A stretch of DNA of 64,000 nucleotides, taken from NCBI GenBank assembly GCA_020634435.1, contig JACKBS010000013.1, positions 124,001 to 188,000 on the forward strand, written 5' to 3'. Both the position numbers and the translations under genes were made by a program. Under the pieces are notes generated by a model that saw only the letters and a list, made by a program, of their open reading frames with translations, was not told the origin of the DNA and ran no database searches. The stretch is from Ardenticatenaceae bacterium (GTDB lineage: Bacteria > Chloroflexota > Anaerolineae > Promineifilales > Promineifilaceae). The stretch's first letter is position 1, and each line of letters begins with the position of its first letter. This document shows positions 1 to 8,118 of this stretch, one piece after another.

Positions 1-2
1 CG

Positions 3-92
3 GCCCAGCAAGCGGCCGTTTTCTCCTGGGAAGAAACGGCCACTGAGACGTTGCTGGTTTATGATGCGGCTGTCGGGGGTGGTAATCGGTAA
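3..92 (+). CDS. C-terminal end of a glycosyltransferase (truncated by window edge)
   Basis: An open frame enters from the left edge and ends at the TAA at 90-92. The last 29 residues include a FSWEETATETLLVYDAA stretch. The pattern FSW-E-x-x-A-x-x-x-L-x-x-Y is typical of the C-terminal helix of GT4-type (GT-B fold) glycosyltransferases, which join a nucleotide sugar to an acceptor in the cytoplasm or at the membrane. Only this tail is visible, so substrate and subfamily cannot be given. The stop codon lies inside a short repeat, which may have replaced the original gene end. Confidence 0.5.
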   Translation, partial: AQQAAVFSWEETATETLLVYDAAVGGGNR

Positions 93-148
93 TCCGTTAC
101 CGTAATCGGTGCCTTTTACCGATTACCGACCACCGATTACCGTTTACG
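81..148. repeat. Intergenic GGTAATCGG-type inverted repeat
   Basis: GGTAATCGGTAATC units are followed by their inverse (ACCGATTACC) twice, giving a palindromic block that could fold and act as a terminator for the converging genes on both sides. The same family recurs at 44946-45016, 54911-54945, around 56255 and around 57703. Confidence 0.6.
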
Positions 149-701
149 GGGTTTCCTCACCAAGTTGGATAGAGTTCACAATGTCAGCCATGAGCTGGCC
201 GTATTGGTCGTTCTGGCTGGCATCGTGTACGGCGGCGATAACGGCCGTTTGATTTGTGGATAGATTTTGCAGCACCAGGTAGCGCAAAATCACCTCGTTG
301 CCCTGCGTATCGGGTCCCCGCAGCACAATTTCCACGGCAGATTGCTCATTGATTGTCTTTGGGGTCACGTCCTGAATGATTTCCACCCCGTCCTGCTCCT
401 GGAATTGGCGAACGGCCGTCACAATCATGTCCGTCATCCGGGCATTGTTAAGCAGGGCACCGGGGGCCACGGTGATGTTTAGCCGTGCCCCATCCACAAC
501 CGAATCACTGAGCAGCAGCGCCTCTGAAGAGGCAATCGTAATCGAATCTTCGTTGTCGCTGATCGCCCACTGTTCGGGCAGCGTGAGGCTAATTGGGTAG
601 TTGGGACTGCTGTAGGTGATTAGGTTACCACCGGCGTCATCTGCCGCGCCACAGGCAAGCATAAACAGGGGAATCAGTACAATTAAAATCAAACGCTTCA
701 T
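144..701 (-). CDS. Small lipoprotein, PsbP/Mog1-like fold possible
   Basis: 185 aa. The N-terminus is a lipoprotein signal peptide: MKR, a hydrophobic stretch and the lipobox LMLAC with Cys17, so the mature protein should be anchored on the outer face of the membrane. The remaining 165 residues begin with a YSSPNYPISLTLPEQW segment and end with the IVNSIQL helix. That layout (a Tyr-Pro-Leu beta entry, a central strand pair and a final helix) resembles PsbP/DUF1795-like domains, but this is inference from pattern only. It has no catalytic motif. It is transcribed toward the left edge and divergently from argS. A good Shine-Dalgarno (AAGGAGA) lies just upstream of the ATG at 701. Confidence 0.75.
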   Translation of the reverse strand: MKRLILIVLIPLFMLACGAADDAGGNLITYSSPNYPISLTLPEQWAISDNEDSITIASSEALLLSDSVVDGARLNITVAPGALLNNARMTDMIVTAVRQFQEQDGVEIIQDVTPKTINEQSAVEIVLRGPDTQGNEVILRYLVLQNLSTNQTAVIAAVHDASQNDQYGQLMADIVNSIQLGEETP

Positions 702-808
702 CCAGAAATCTCCTTCAACGTTGTGTTCAAGATGCTATTTGCGCCCATCGCGCTATAGCTTGCCCCAATAAGCTGACCAAACCAATTAAGACTTTTTTGC
801 GGCTCGGG

Positions 809-837
809 TTGCGAACGCTCTGTAGGGCATGTAAAAT
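809..837 (+). promoter_or_regulatory. Sigma-70-type promoter of argS
   Basis: TTGCGA at 809-814 and TAAAAT at 832-837 are separated by exactly 17 bases, and the argS ATG follows about 50 bases later. Spacing and both boxes fit a housekeeping promoter. Confidence 0.55.
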
Positions 838-884
838 CCGCCGAATTTTGAAGCACAGTGCTTCCCAGGAAGAGTGGAATTTTT

Positions 885-2546
885 ATGAGTATTCATCATC
901 AATTAGCGGCCGTTTTTCAAGAAGCGATTCAGGCAGCCCAGGCAGATGGAGCGCTGCCTGCCTTTGCTTTGCCTGAAGTGGTTATCGAACGACCGCGTGA
1001 AACGTCTTTTGGCGATTATGCTACCCCAACAGCCCTCAAGCTGGCTCGCGAGGCCCGCATGGCCCCCCTCAAAATTGCCCAGGCGATGGTTGATCATCTG
1101 CCAGCTACTGATTACATTGCTGAGGCCACCGTTGCGCCGCCCGGCTTCATTAACATCCGGTTGACGGAAGCACGCCTCCAGCAGGTGGTGGCCAACATTT
1201 TGGCAGAAGGAGATGAATACGGCCGTATCCACCTCGGTGATGGCCAAAAGGTACAAATTGAGTGCGTTAGCGCCAATCCAACTGGGCCTATTCATATCGG
1301 CCGTACCCGTGGTGGCGTGATGGGCGATACGCTTGCCCGCGCCATGCGCCTGGCTGGATACGAAGTTGTCCTTGAGTATTACTACAACGACGCAGGTCGC
1401 CAGATTACCTTGCTGGGCGAATCCACCAAAATTCGCTACCTCCAACTCCTGGGCCAGGATGCCGAATTAGGCCCCGACCTTTATAAAGGCGATTACATCA
1501 TCGACATTGCCCGGCAGCTCTATGAGGCGCACGGTGACACCCTGCAAAACGAGCCCACCGAATATTTCGGCAGCTATGCCAAAGACAAAATCTCTCAAAG
1601 CCAAAAAGAGACTTTGCGCCGCATCAATATCGTCTTCGATGTCTACTACAACGAGCAAAGCCTCTATGAAACCGGGCGACTGTGGGAAGCCTTAGAGACC
1701 CTGCAAGACAAAGGGTACGTCTACAAAAAAGATGGCGCCCAATGGCTGAAAACCACTGAATTTGGCGACGATGCCGATCGTGTTGTCATCAAATCGACAG
1801 GGGAACCTGCTTATCGGATGCCCGACATTGCCTATCACTGGGACAAAGCCCAGCGCGGCTTCGATCTGGTCATTGATATTTTTGGCCCGGATCATCACGC
1901 CCTTGCGCCGCAAGTGTTGATGGGCGTCCAGGCGCTTGGTTATCCCACAAGCTTTGTGCGCACCGTTCTGCACCAGATCATTACCATCATAAAAGATGGT
2001 CAAGAAGTAAAAATGAGCACCCGTGCCGGGACGTTTGTCGCCCTGGATGATATTGTGGATGAGGTTGGCCCCGATCCCATTCGCTACTTCATGATTTCCC
2101 GTTCTGGCAACAGCCCCATCGACTTTGATCTCGATTTGGCGCTGGAACAGTCAGATAAAAACCCAGTGTACTACATTCAAAATGCGCATGTGCGCTGTGC
2201 AGGTATCTTCCGCAAATGGGCCGAGGCTGGCGGTGCACCCGATGCCGATGCGAATGCGGATCTCAGTCTGCTCACCCATGAAAACGAGCTGGCCTTTATG
2301 CGCAAGGCAATGGAGCTTTCGGCCGTCATCGAACAAATGACAATTACCTCAGAACCGCACCACATCGCTTTTTACGCTTACGATCTGGCGGCTGCGTTTC
2401 ATCCTGCCTATGAAAACTGCCGCGTTCTCAACGACGATGTGCCTGAACCGCTGCGCCACGCTCGCTTGCATTTTTACCGGTCTGCCAAGCGTCTTTTTGC
2501 CCACGTGCTCGATCTCATGGGAATGAGCGCCCCAGAAGTTATGTAA
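885..2546 (+). CDS. argS: Arginyl-tRNA synthetase
   Basis: Class I aminoacyl-tRNA synthetase, which charges tRNA-Arg with arginine using ATP. With the ATG at 885 the protein has 553 aa, normal for ArgS. The N-terminal Arg-S additive domain is followed by the HIGH-type signature in the ANPTGPIHIGR context (His137) and a KMSTR loop (Lys376-Ser378). The C-terminal part is the helical anticodon-binding DALR domain, with AFHPAYENCRVL and a final LFAHVLDLMGM segment. An in-frame GTG at 858 would add nine residues; I prefer 885 because AGGAAGAG sits in front of it. The gene is followed 39 bases later by dcd, so the two may be cotranscribed. Confidence 0.95.
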   Translation: MSIHHQLAAVFQEAIQAAQADGALPAFALPEVVIERPRETSFGDYATPTALKLAREARMAPLKIAQAMVDHLPATDYIAEATVAPPGFINIRLTEARLQQVVANILAEGDEYGRIHLGDGQKVQIECVSANPTGPIHIGRTRGGVMGDTLARAMRLAGYEVVLEYYYNDAGRQITLLGESTKIRYLQLLGQDAELGPDLYKGDYIIDIARQLYEAHGDTLQNEPTEYFGSYAKDKISQSQKETLRRINIVFDVYYNEQSLYETGRLWEALETLQDKGYVYKKDGAQWLKTTEFGDDADRVVIKSTGEPAYRMPDIAYHWDKAQRGFDLVIDIFGPDHHALAPQVLMGVQALGYPTSFVRTVLHQIITIIKDGQEVKMSTRAGTFVALDDIVDEVGPDPIRYFMISRSGNSPIDFDLDLALEQSDKNPVYYIQNAHVRCAGIFRKWAEAGGAPDADANADLSLLTHENELAFMRKAMELSAVIEQMTITSEPHHIAFYAYDLAAAFHPAYENCRVLNDDVPEPLRHARLHFYRSAKRLFAHVLDLMGMSAPEVM

Positions 2547-2585
2547 ACTTATAGTTTTTATTGATAATCAAGTAAAGGAAAAACA

Positions 2586-3140
2586 ATGGCCATTAAATCA
2601 GACAGTTGGATTCGCCGTATGGCACAGGAACATAAGATGATTGAGCCCTTTGTGGATGGGCAGGTACGCGAAGGCGTTATTTCTTATGGGCTTTCATCTT
2701 ACGGGTACGACATTCGGGTAACCAACGAGTTCAAGATTTTTACGAATGTACATTCGGCCATTGTGGATCCCAAGCATTTTGATCCCAAATCTTTTGTGGA
2801 TTTTACAGGTGATGTGTGCGTCATCCCGCCTAATTCATTTGTGCTGGCCCAAACAGTTGAGTATTTCCGTATTCCGCGGGATGTGCTCACCGTTTGTCTG
2901 GGAAAATCTACTTATGCCCGCTGTGGTCTTATTGTGAATGTAACCCCCTTTGAACCAGAGTGGGAAGGGTATGTTACCCTGGAAATTTCCAACACCACGC
3001 CACTGCCCGCCCGCGTGTACGCCAATGAGGGCATTGCGCAGGTGTTGTTCTTTCAATCAGATGAAATCTGCGAGACGTCTTATGCAGATCGCAAGGGGAA
3101 GTATCAGAAGCAGCAGAGCATTGTGCTGCCGCGAATTTAG
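2586..3140 (+). CDS. dcd: dCTP deaminase
   Basis: 184 aa, close to the usual length of trimeric dCTP deaminases. It converts dCTP to dUTP plus ammonia, supplying dUMP for thymidylate synthesis. The conserved block GKSTYARCGLIVN (Ser and Arg of the active site), then FEPEWEGYVTLEISN with the catalytic glutamate, then NEGIAQVLFF, is intact. The N-terminal YGLSSYGYDIRV segment is also family-typical. Whether it is mono- or bifunctional (with dUTPase activity) cannot be decided by eye. The start at 2586 is preceded by AAAGGAAAAACA, an acceptable ribosome binding site. It lies directly downstream of argS on the same strand. Confidence 0.95.
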   Translation: MAIKSDSWIRRMAQEHKMIEPFVDGQVREGVISYGLSSYGYDIRVTNEFKIFTNVHSAIVDPKHFDPKSFVDFTGDVCVIPPNSFVLAQTVEYFRIPRDVLTVCLGKSTYARCGLIVNVTPFEPEWEGYVTLEISNTTPLPARVYANEGIAQVLFFQSDEICETSYADRKGKYQKQQSIVLPRI

Positions 3141-3145
3141 CGATG

Positions 3146-3174
3146 TTTGCACGTTGAACAACAGCCGCTATAAT
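3146..3174 (+). promoter_or_regulatory. Promoter of tRNA-Val
   Basis: TTTGCA (3146-3151), 17 bases, then TATAAT (3169-3174). Transcription would start near 3181, about 16 bases before the mature tRNA. Confidence 0.6.
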
Positions 3175-3196
3175 TCGGGTCTTCTCTGATTCGTGA

Positions 3197-3270
3197 GGGC
3201 GCTTAGCTCAGTTGGTTAGAGCACTTCGTTTACACCGAAGGGGTCGGGGGTTCGAGTCCCTCAGCGCCCA
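3197..3270 (+). tRNA. tRNA-Val (anticodon UAC)
   Basis: A 74-base cloverleaf. The acceptor arms are GGGCGCT (3197-3203) and AGCGCCC (3263-3269), with discriminator A3270. The D arm is GCTCAGTTGGTTAGAGC and the anticodon stem is CTTCG/CGAAG around the loop TTTACAC, which places anticodon TAC at 3231-3233. The T arm carries GGTTCGAGTCC. CCA is not encoded, since TTT follows. UAC reads GUA and other valine codons. Confidence 0.96.
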
Positions 3271-3279
3271 TTTCCCCCC

Positions 3280-3307
3280 TTGTTATCCATCTGTCTTTTG
3301 CTATAAT
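3280..3307 (+). promoter_or_regulatory. Promoter of the Rieske/cytochrome bc operon
   Basis: TTGTTA (3280-3285), 16 bases, TATAAT (3302-3307), lying immediately after the tRNA and about 120 bases ahead of the Rieske start. It is the only strong -10 box in the gap. Confidence 0.55.
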
Positions 3308-3428
3308 CGCGATTGTGATAAAAAGCACACAGTTGTCCTTTTTGCATTTCAGGTAAAATGGGTCACTGAAGCATTTATTCGCAAAATAATCAAGTTCACA
3401 AGCATTTTTATTAGAGGAGAATAGCCCC

Positions 3429-4079
3429 ATGGCGAATGCAGCCGTAAGTGCCGAAGCGAAAAGCGGCGGCATCTCAAGACGTGAATTTCTTTATTACATT
3501 TGGGGAGCATCTATTGCCCTGTATGCTGCTCAATTTTCCGGTTTGTTGATTTGGTTCCTGTTGCCCCGCTTCCGTGAGGGTGAATTTGGCGGTTTGTTTG
3601 TTGTTTCCATTGATGAACTGCCTGCGGTAAATGCGGAACCAACCAATGTGCCATCCGGTCGTTTTTGGCTGGTAAACCTGGATACAACTCAACCCAATGA
3701 ATTGATGAAAAAGGCCCCTGATGAGACGGAAGATATCATTGGGGTTGCGGCTATTTATAAGGTTTGTACGCATTTGGGCTGTATTTATGCCTGGACCGCA
3801 GCAAACAACCGGTTTGAGTGCCCCTGTCATGGCTCAAAGTACCGTTTAGACGGCCGTCGCATCGAATCTCCTGCACCCCGTATGTTGGATCGCTTCCGCA
3901 TGCAGTTCTTGGATGCGGATAAAAACCCGATTCCCGGAACAGAGTCAGAACTGGTTGACAATTTCTATGTACCAGTCCCCTTGCCAGACAATGCTGCGTT
4001 CATCAGTGTCGATACTGGTGACCGTAAAATGGGTTGGTCTGAGCCATTGCTGTGTAGTTTTTCGAACGAATGCCCGTAA
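3429..4079 (+). CDS. Rieske [2Fe-2S] protein of a cytochrome b6f/bc-type complex
   Basis: 216 aa. The N-terminus has a twin-arginine motif (SRREF) before one hydrophobic span (YYIWGASIALYAAQFSGLLIWFLL), as in Rieske proteins that are Tat-exported and remain membrane-anchored. The cluster-binding boxes are CTHLGC (ligands Cys113 and His115, Cys118 for the disulphide) and CPCHGS (ligands Cys131 and His134, Cys133 for the disulphide). The protein passes electrons from quinol bound at cytochrome b to the cytochrome c on the outer face. It starts the three-gene operon, with cytochrome b 28 bases downstream. AGAGGAGAATAGCCCC precedes the ATG. Confidence 0.93.
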   Translation: MANAAVSAEAKSGGISRREFLYYIWGASIALYAAQFSGLLIWFLLPRFREGEFGGLFVVSIDELPAVNAEPTNVPSGRFWLVNLDTTQPNELMKKAPDETEDIIGVAAIYKVCTHLGCIYAWTAANNRFECPCHGSKYRLDGRRIESPAPRMLDRFRMQFLDADKNPIPGTESELVDNFYVPVPLPDNAAFISVDTGDRKMGWSEPLLCSFSNECP

Positions 4080-4107
4080 AAGAAAAAGAGGAATAAGGAG
4101 TTAGAGT

Positions 4108-5802
4108 ATGGCTACCTTTTTTGAACAAGTTAGCGAAATGGGGGTCAAGCAAGCCGTCATCACAAAAGCTGATGAGGTGGTGGAACGTCTCACCGCTGGT
4201 ATGAACATCAGTGACATTCGCAGCGCCCTCCGTGGAGACGAACCGCGTCGCCCCAATCCTCGTTTACGCCCTCACGCCGATAGCTTCTGGTTCCATATTC
4301 GGCCCAGCTTTTATCACACTGAGGTCACCCACATTTACCCCACCTTCCGTTTAGGTTGGCTTTCCACCTTCATGTTTGTCTGGGAAACCATCACCGGTAT
4401 CATCTTGATGGTGTTCTACACCCCCAGCCCCCTGGTCGCTTACGACAACATGTGGAATATTTTGGGTAATGTGCCGCTCGGCCAACTTATGCGTAACATG
4501 CATCGTTTGGGTGCTGAAGTGATGGTCTTGGTGGTGGCCCTGCACATGCTTAGGACGTTTATAACGGGCAGTTATAAAAAGCCGCGCCAGTTTACCTGGG
4601 CTACCGGTGTTATTTTGCTCACCTTCACGGCTTTGCTGAGCTTCTCTGGCTATTTATTGCCCTGGGATCAGCTGTCTTACTGGGCTCTAACGGTATTCCT
4701 CTCTGGTGCGGAAGCTGCACCGGCTCCAGCTGAACTCAATGCTAACATCCTCCTGATTCTGCAAGGTGCCCCGTCTTTGGGTGCTGGTGGTTTGCTGCGT
4801 TGGTATCTGTTCCATGTACTGCTGCTGCCACTGCTGACGGCAATCTTCTTCTTTGTCCATTACTACAAAGTGGTGCTGTACGGTATTTCCTTACCGCCTG
4901 GCCGCGAAGAAATTGGTGAAGATACAGCCAAGCGTGTACCGAAAGATGAGCGTACTTACTTTACACCCGACATTTTAACAAGTGAATTGATGTGGACCGC
5001 GTTGACGACGCTTTTCTTGGTCGCCGGGTCTCTCTGGTTCTGGGATGCACCGCTGGAGCATCATGCCGACCCGATTGTGACGCCGCTGCATGTGGTTGCG
5101 CCGTGGTATCTGTCCTGGTCGCAGGGCTGGCTGAAGCTAGCTGATAAAACCATCGTTATTGGCTTCATTCCGCTGCTGATCGTGATGTTTGTTCTGATGC
5201 CTTATGTAGAAGTTGGTAAGAGCCGTCGCTACGCTGACCGTCGTGTTGGTTTGACGGTCGCCAGCTTGTTCTTTACCGCTATGCTTGTCTCTAACTGGAT
5301 GGGTTCGCCGGAATTCCGTGTAGAAAGCTCCCCTGAACTGGAAGTGGCTCAGGAGATTATGCCGCAGGAAGGCCCTAATGTTCTGCTAGGTGTTCCCTAT
5401 GAATACCTGGAAACCGGCATTTACCTGCCTGGCGAGGAAATTCCCGATAATCCTTACCTGACGCGCGCCCTTGAAGAGTTTGAAGCAGCTATGCAAAACC
5501 ACAGCTGTGTTTTGAATGGCAACCCAGACATGCCACGTGATGGTGTTTGGGATGATTGCCGTGTATTGGAAGGCGGCCGTTACGGCAATGATTTTGGTGA
5601 TAATGCCATGCCCGATCCGTTTGCCGCTTTGCGTATTACTCAGGAACAGGACAACATGGTTCGGTTGACGCTTATGTTTGAAGTGCCCGATCCGGACAAT
5701 CCTGGTGAATACCTGGTGCAGTCTGGTGATTCCATCTACGCCTTCCGCCATGAGGGCTCCTTCTATGAAGAGGAATGTCGCTTCTTAAACAAAGATTGTT
5801 AA
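4108..5802 (+). CDS. Cytochrome b (b6-subunit IV fusion) with soluble C-terminal extension
   Basis: 564 aa integral membrane quinol-oxidising subunit. Haem-ligand pairs are His132/His146 and His236/His251. The second pair is 15 residues apart, which is the spacing of cytochrome b6, not of bc1 cytochrome b. A further three-helix part (LTSELMWTALTTLFLVAGSLWF, VIGFIPLLIVMFVLMPY, VGLTVASLFFTAMLVSNW) corresponds to subunit IV, fused to the b6 part. The N-terminal ~90 residues are soluble. About 150 residues after the last helix form an unusual acidic extension with four cysteines (two near residue 475-490, two at the very end) but no CxxCH. It is expected to work with the adjacent Rieske and dihaem c subunits using menaquinol. 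Confidence 0.92.
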   Translation: MATFFEQVSEMGVKQAVITKADEVVERLTAGMNISDIRSALRGDEPRRPNPRLRPHADSFWFHIRPSFYHTEVTHIYPTFRLGWLSTFMFVWETITGIILMVFYTPSPLVAYDNMWNILGNVPLGQLMRNMHRLGAEVMVLVVALHMLRTFITGSYKKPRQFTWATGVILLTFTALLSFSGYLLPWDQLSYWALTVFLSGAEAAPAPAELNANILLILQGAPSLGAGGLLRWYLFHVLLLPLLTAIFFFVHYYKVVLYGISLPPGREEIGEDTAKRVPKDERTYFTPDILTSELMWTALTTLFLVAGSLWFWDAPLEHHADPIVTPLHVVAPWYLSWSQGWLKLADKTIVIGFIPLLIVMFVLMPYVEVGKSRRYADRRVGLTVASLFFTAMLVSNWMGSPEFRVESSPELEVAQEIMPQEGPNVLLGVPYEYLETGIYLPGEEIPDNPYLTRALEEFEAAMQNHSCVLNGNPDMPRDGVWDDCRVLEGGRYGNDFGDNAMPDPFAALRITQEQDNMVRLTLMFEVPDPDNPGEYLVQSGDSIYAFRHEGSFYEEECRFLNKDC

Positions 5803-5813
5803 CTTGATGCTGT

Positions 5814-5851
5814 GGCCTGTTTCTCTTCTTGCAAGAATGAAGAAACAGGCC
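5814..5851 (+). promoter_or_regulatory. Intercistronic hairpin between cytochrome b and c genes
   Basis: GGCCTGTTTCT (5814-5824) pairs with AGAAACAGGCC (5841-5851), a perfect 11-bp stem with no U tract after it. It could tune expression or stability of the distal cytochrome c message instead of ending transcription. Confidence 0.5.
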
Positions 5852-5908
5852 CTTACATGATTTGACGAGAAGCCCTGACATTAGTAAGAGCAATTTGAGG
5901 ATACACTT

Positions 5909-6772
5909 ATGCAAGTAAAAGTTGTGATTGGAACGATCGCATTTATGCTGACAATGATTATCTTGGGCTATGCTGCCTTGCGTGAGCCTGACCGCTTAGA
6001 GCACTTTACGAATGCTCGGGAAGGTCGTATGGTTGAGACGGGGGCCAAGTTGTATTTTGATAACTGTGCTACCTGTCACGGTGTAGAAGGCAAGGCCGAA
6101 GAATGTTACGATTCGGCAGGGAATTCTATTGCCTGCCAAGGTTTGGCTTTAAATAACTACTTCCTGGTTTGTGGTGATGCACCGGCCCGTTTGGAGCAAA
6201 CCCGTTTTGAAGGAACCAAAACACAGTTTATTCAACGTACTATTGCCGCCGGGCGATCGGGCACGGTAATGCCGGCCTGGTCGGAACGTTATGGCGGCCC
6301 GATGCGTGATGATCAGGTGATGAATGTGGCTGCGTTCGTCTTGAATTTTGCCAACGACGAATTTTGCGCCGAAGAGCCCATTAGTTTTGACTGGCCCGAT
6401 TCTGTAGATGACTTCTTGGCCTTGTCCACCGATGATTTTGTGGCTGCTCCTGGTGACCCGGAGAATGGTGCGGCTGTGTATACCAGCTACGCTTGTAACA
6501 GCTGCCATGGAAACATCGACGAACCTGGTTCAAACCAAATTGGTCCCTGGTTGGGTGAGATCGCAGAGGTTGGGGCTACACGCGTTGAGGGGCAGACTGC
6601 TCTGCAATACGTGTATCATTCAATTTTGTACCCGAATGATTATATTGCTCCAGACTGTGCGACTGGTCCGTGTATTGGCCCGCCCAGTGCAATGGTTCAA
6701 GACCTGGCTTTCCGTATGTCTTCAAATCCCCAGGATATGGTTGACCTTCTGGCCTACTTGGTTGGTCAATAG
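5909..6772 (+). CDS. Membrane-anchored dihaem cytochrome c
   Basis: 287 aa. One N-terminal hydrophobic helix (VVIGTIAFMLTMIILGYAAL) acts as anchor, followed by two class I cytochrome c domains on the outer face. Haem sites are CATCH (Cys53, Cys56, His57) and CNSCH (Cys196, Cys199, His200). Likely distal methionine ligands are in the MPAWSERYGG segment and near the C-terminal FRMSSNPQDM. The first domain has additional cysteines (EECYDS, IACQG, LVCGD) that may form disulphides. As the third gene of the Rieske/cytochrome b operon it should take the role of cytochrome c1 or f and hand electrons to a terminal oxidase or soluble carrier. The ATG at 5909 follows TGAGGATACACTT. Confidence 0.92.
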   Translation: MQVKVVIGTIAFMLTMIILGYAALREPDRLEHFTNAREGRMVETGAKLYFDNCATCHGVEGKAEECYDSAGNSIACQGLALNNYFLVCGDAPARLEQTRFEGTKTQFIQRTIAAGRSGTVMPAWSERYGGPMRDDQVMNVAAFVLNFANDEFCAEEPISFDWPDSVDDFLALSTDDFVAAPGDPENGAAVYTSYACNSCHGNIDEPGSNQIGPWLGEIAEVGATRVEGQTALQYVYHSILYPNDYIAPDCATGPCIGPPSAMVQDLAFRMSSNPQDMVDLLAYLVGQ

Positions 6773-6800
6773 TTAAATAACGCAAAAGAACATTATGCTG

Positions 6801-6840
6801 CGGGCAGCGCTTCTTAAACAAGAGGCGCTGCCCGTTTTTT
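6801..6840 (+). terminator. Rho-independent terminator of the bc operon
   Basis: CGGGCAGCGC (6801-6810) pairs perfectly with GCGCTGCCCG (6825-6834), followed by TTTTTT. Confidence 0.9.
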
Positions 6841-6880
6841 GTTTGTTTCACCTGTGCAGAAAGTGATATTTAAAGACAAG

Positions 6881-6924
6881 GGACACGGAGTTGCGCAGAG
6901 GAGACACGGAGATTCACAGAGGGA
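6881..6924. repeat. ACACGGAG/CGCAGAGG-type intergenic repeat
   Basis: GGGACACGGAG, GCGCAGAGGAG and ACACGGAG units in tandem. This is one member of the largest intergenic repeat family of the window (also 11072, 11248, 25141, 26393, 40156, 40520, 54086, 58719, 62256). The rest of 6841-7048 shows no gene. Confidence 0.6.
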
Positions 6925-7048
6925 TTTTGGAGAAGGTTCTGTGATTTTCTTGGCCTTTGCGGTGAAAATTGTGCTTAGAATGATTTGCCCTCAAAATTTT
7001 CTTTAATTGGGGGCATTTGCTCAAGAATCAATCTCGCAGGGATGGGCT

Positions 7049-8098
7049 TTACGGCTGGGCTGCCTGACCCGAACTGGGATTGACCATTAGGGATGAAACA
7101 TCTACAACCTCAAAGGCTGCTCCAGTGATGACATCCATTGTATGCAGCATATCATTGTCCCAACGTGAATCAGGGACGCCGGAGATGTACCAGGCGGAGC
7201 CGTTGTCGGCCAGGATAAGGCCATAGGTTTTGAAGGCTTGCAGGATGACCTGGATTTCGGCCGGAAAGCCCGAGATGTCATAGTTGGCGCGGAGGCGAAG
7301 GCGCAGACCCATGGGTGGGTAGTTGGCCCCGGTAAGATTAGAAGCATCGTGGCGAGCGGGCCAGAGATGGCTGGCCTGAGTTTGCGGCACGGTAAAGCGA
7401 ATGGCGTGGCGGATTTCGCCGGAAGCCACCTCATCGTAGCGTACCAGTCCCGGCAAGATTGGCAGCCCGGCGGCGTCAGCTGAGGTCCAGCCATCGGGGC
7501 GGAGAGCGTAGGAATTAAGGTCGTAGACGGCACCATTGCCGGCTTCCCAGCTGCCGTTGCTTTGGGGGAAGGCGCTGTACATTTCATACAACATGCAGTT
7601 GTCGCGATCCAGGACGATGACATGGCGGTCGCCATCGCCATCGGGACCGCCTTCGATGGGGGCGTTGGACGGAATGGGGTAAGGGCCGTCATCGCTTTCT
7701 TCTGGCCACCAGATGAAGGTGATGGGGACGAGCGGCTGACTGCTAGGTACGTCTATGTAGGGAATGCCGATAGGGCTGGTGGAGCCGGGGGGCCAGACGC
7801 CAGAGCCAAAATCGGCATGTAGGCCCTTGCCGGCACCGATGGTGTTGATGTAGTTGGCGGAGTTGGGATGAACGGGCAGATCGTCGATGGGGGTGTTCCA
7901 GATGTGATCGCCGGGGAAGATGTCGCACCCGGCGATTTGGGGCGGCGGGGTGCCTGGTTTGGTGACCATGGGCAGGTAGAGATCGTCACCCCCGTCGGGG
8001 TTGGCGGCGGCGCGGCGGGTGGTGAGGGCTACGGCCGTTCCCAACCCAATCATAATGACCAATCCAATAAGCAGCAGTGTGACTTTGTTTGGTCGCAT
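7049..8098 (-). CDS. Secreted or membrane-anchored protein of unknown function
   Basis: 349 aa from the ATG at 8098, chosen because AGGAGG lies at correct spacing and because longer starts would run into the gene upstream. A single hydrophobic span (VTLLLIGLVIMIGLGTAVAL) is a signal anchor. The outer part starts after a Pro-rich linker with CDIFPGDHIWNTPIDDLPVHP and contains long Trp/Pro/Gly-rich stretches, DGDGDRHVIVLDRDNC, and a C-terminal ISGVPDSRWDNDMLHTMD motif. I know proteins of this layout only as hypothetical secreted proteins of soil and environmental bacteria; I assign no activity. It is the last gene of a three-gene minus-strand unit, 20 bases after its neighbour. Confidence 0.7.
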   Translation of the reverse strand: MRPNKVTLLLIGLVIMIGLGTAVALTTRRAAANPDGGDDLYLPMVTKPGTPPPQIAGCDIFPGDHIWNTPIDDLPVHPNSANYINTIGAGKGLHADFGSGVWPPGSTSPIGIPYIDVPSSQPLVPITFIWWPEESDDGPYPIPSNAPIEGGPDGDGDRHVIVLDRDNCMLYEMYSAFPQSNGSWEAGNGAVYDLNSYALRPDGWTSADAAGLPILPGLVRYDEVASGEIRHAIRFTVPQTQASHLWPARHDASNLTGANYPPMGLRLRLRANYDISGFPAEIQVILQAFKTYGLILADNGSAWYISGVPDSRWDNDMLHTMDVITGAAFEVVDVSSLMVNPSSGQAAQP

Positions 8099-8118
8099 CA
8101 TTGCCTCCTGATGAGAGA

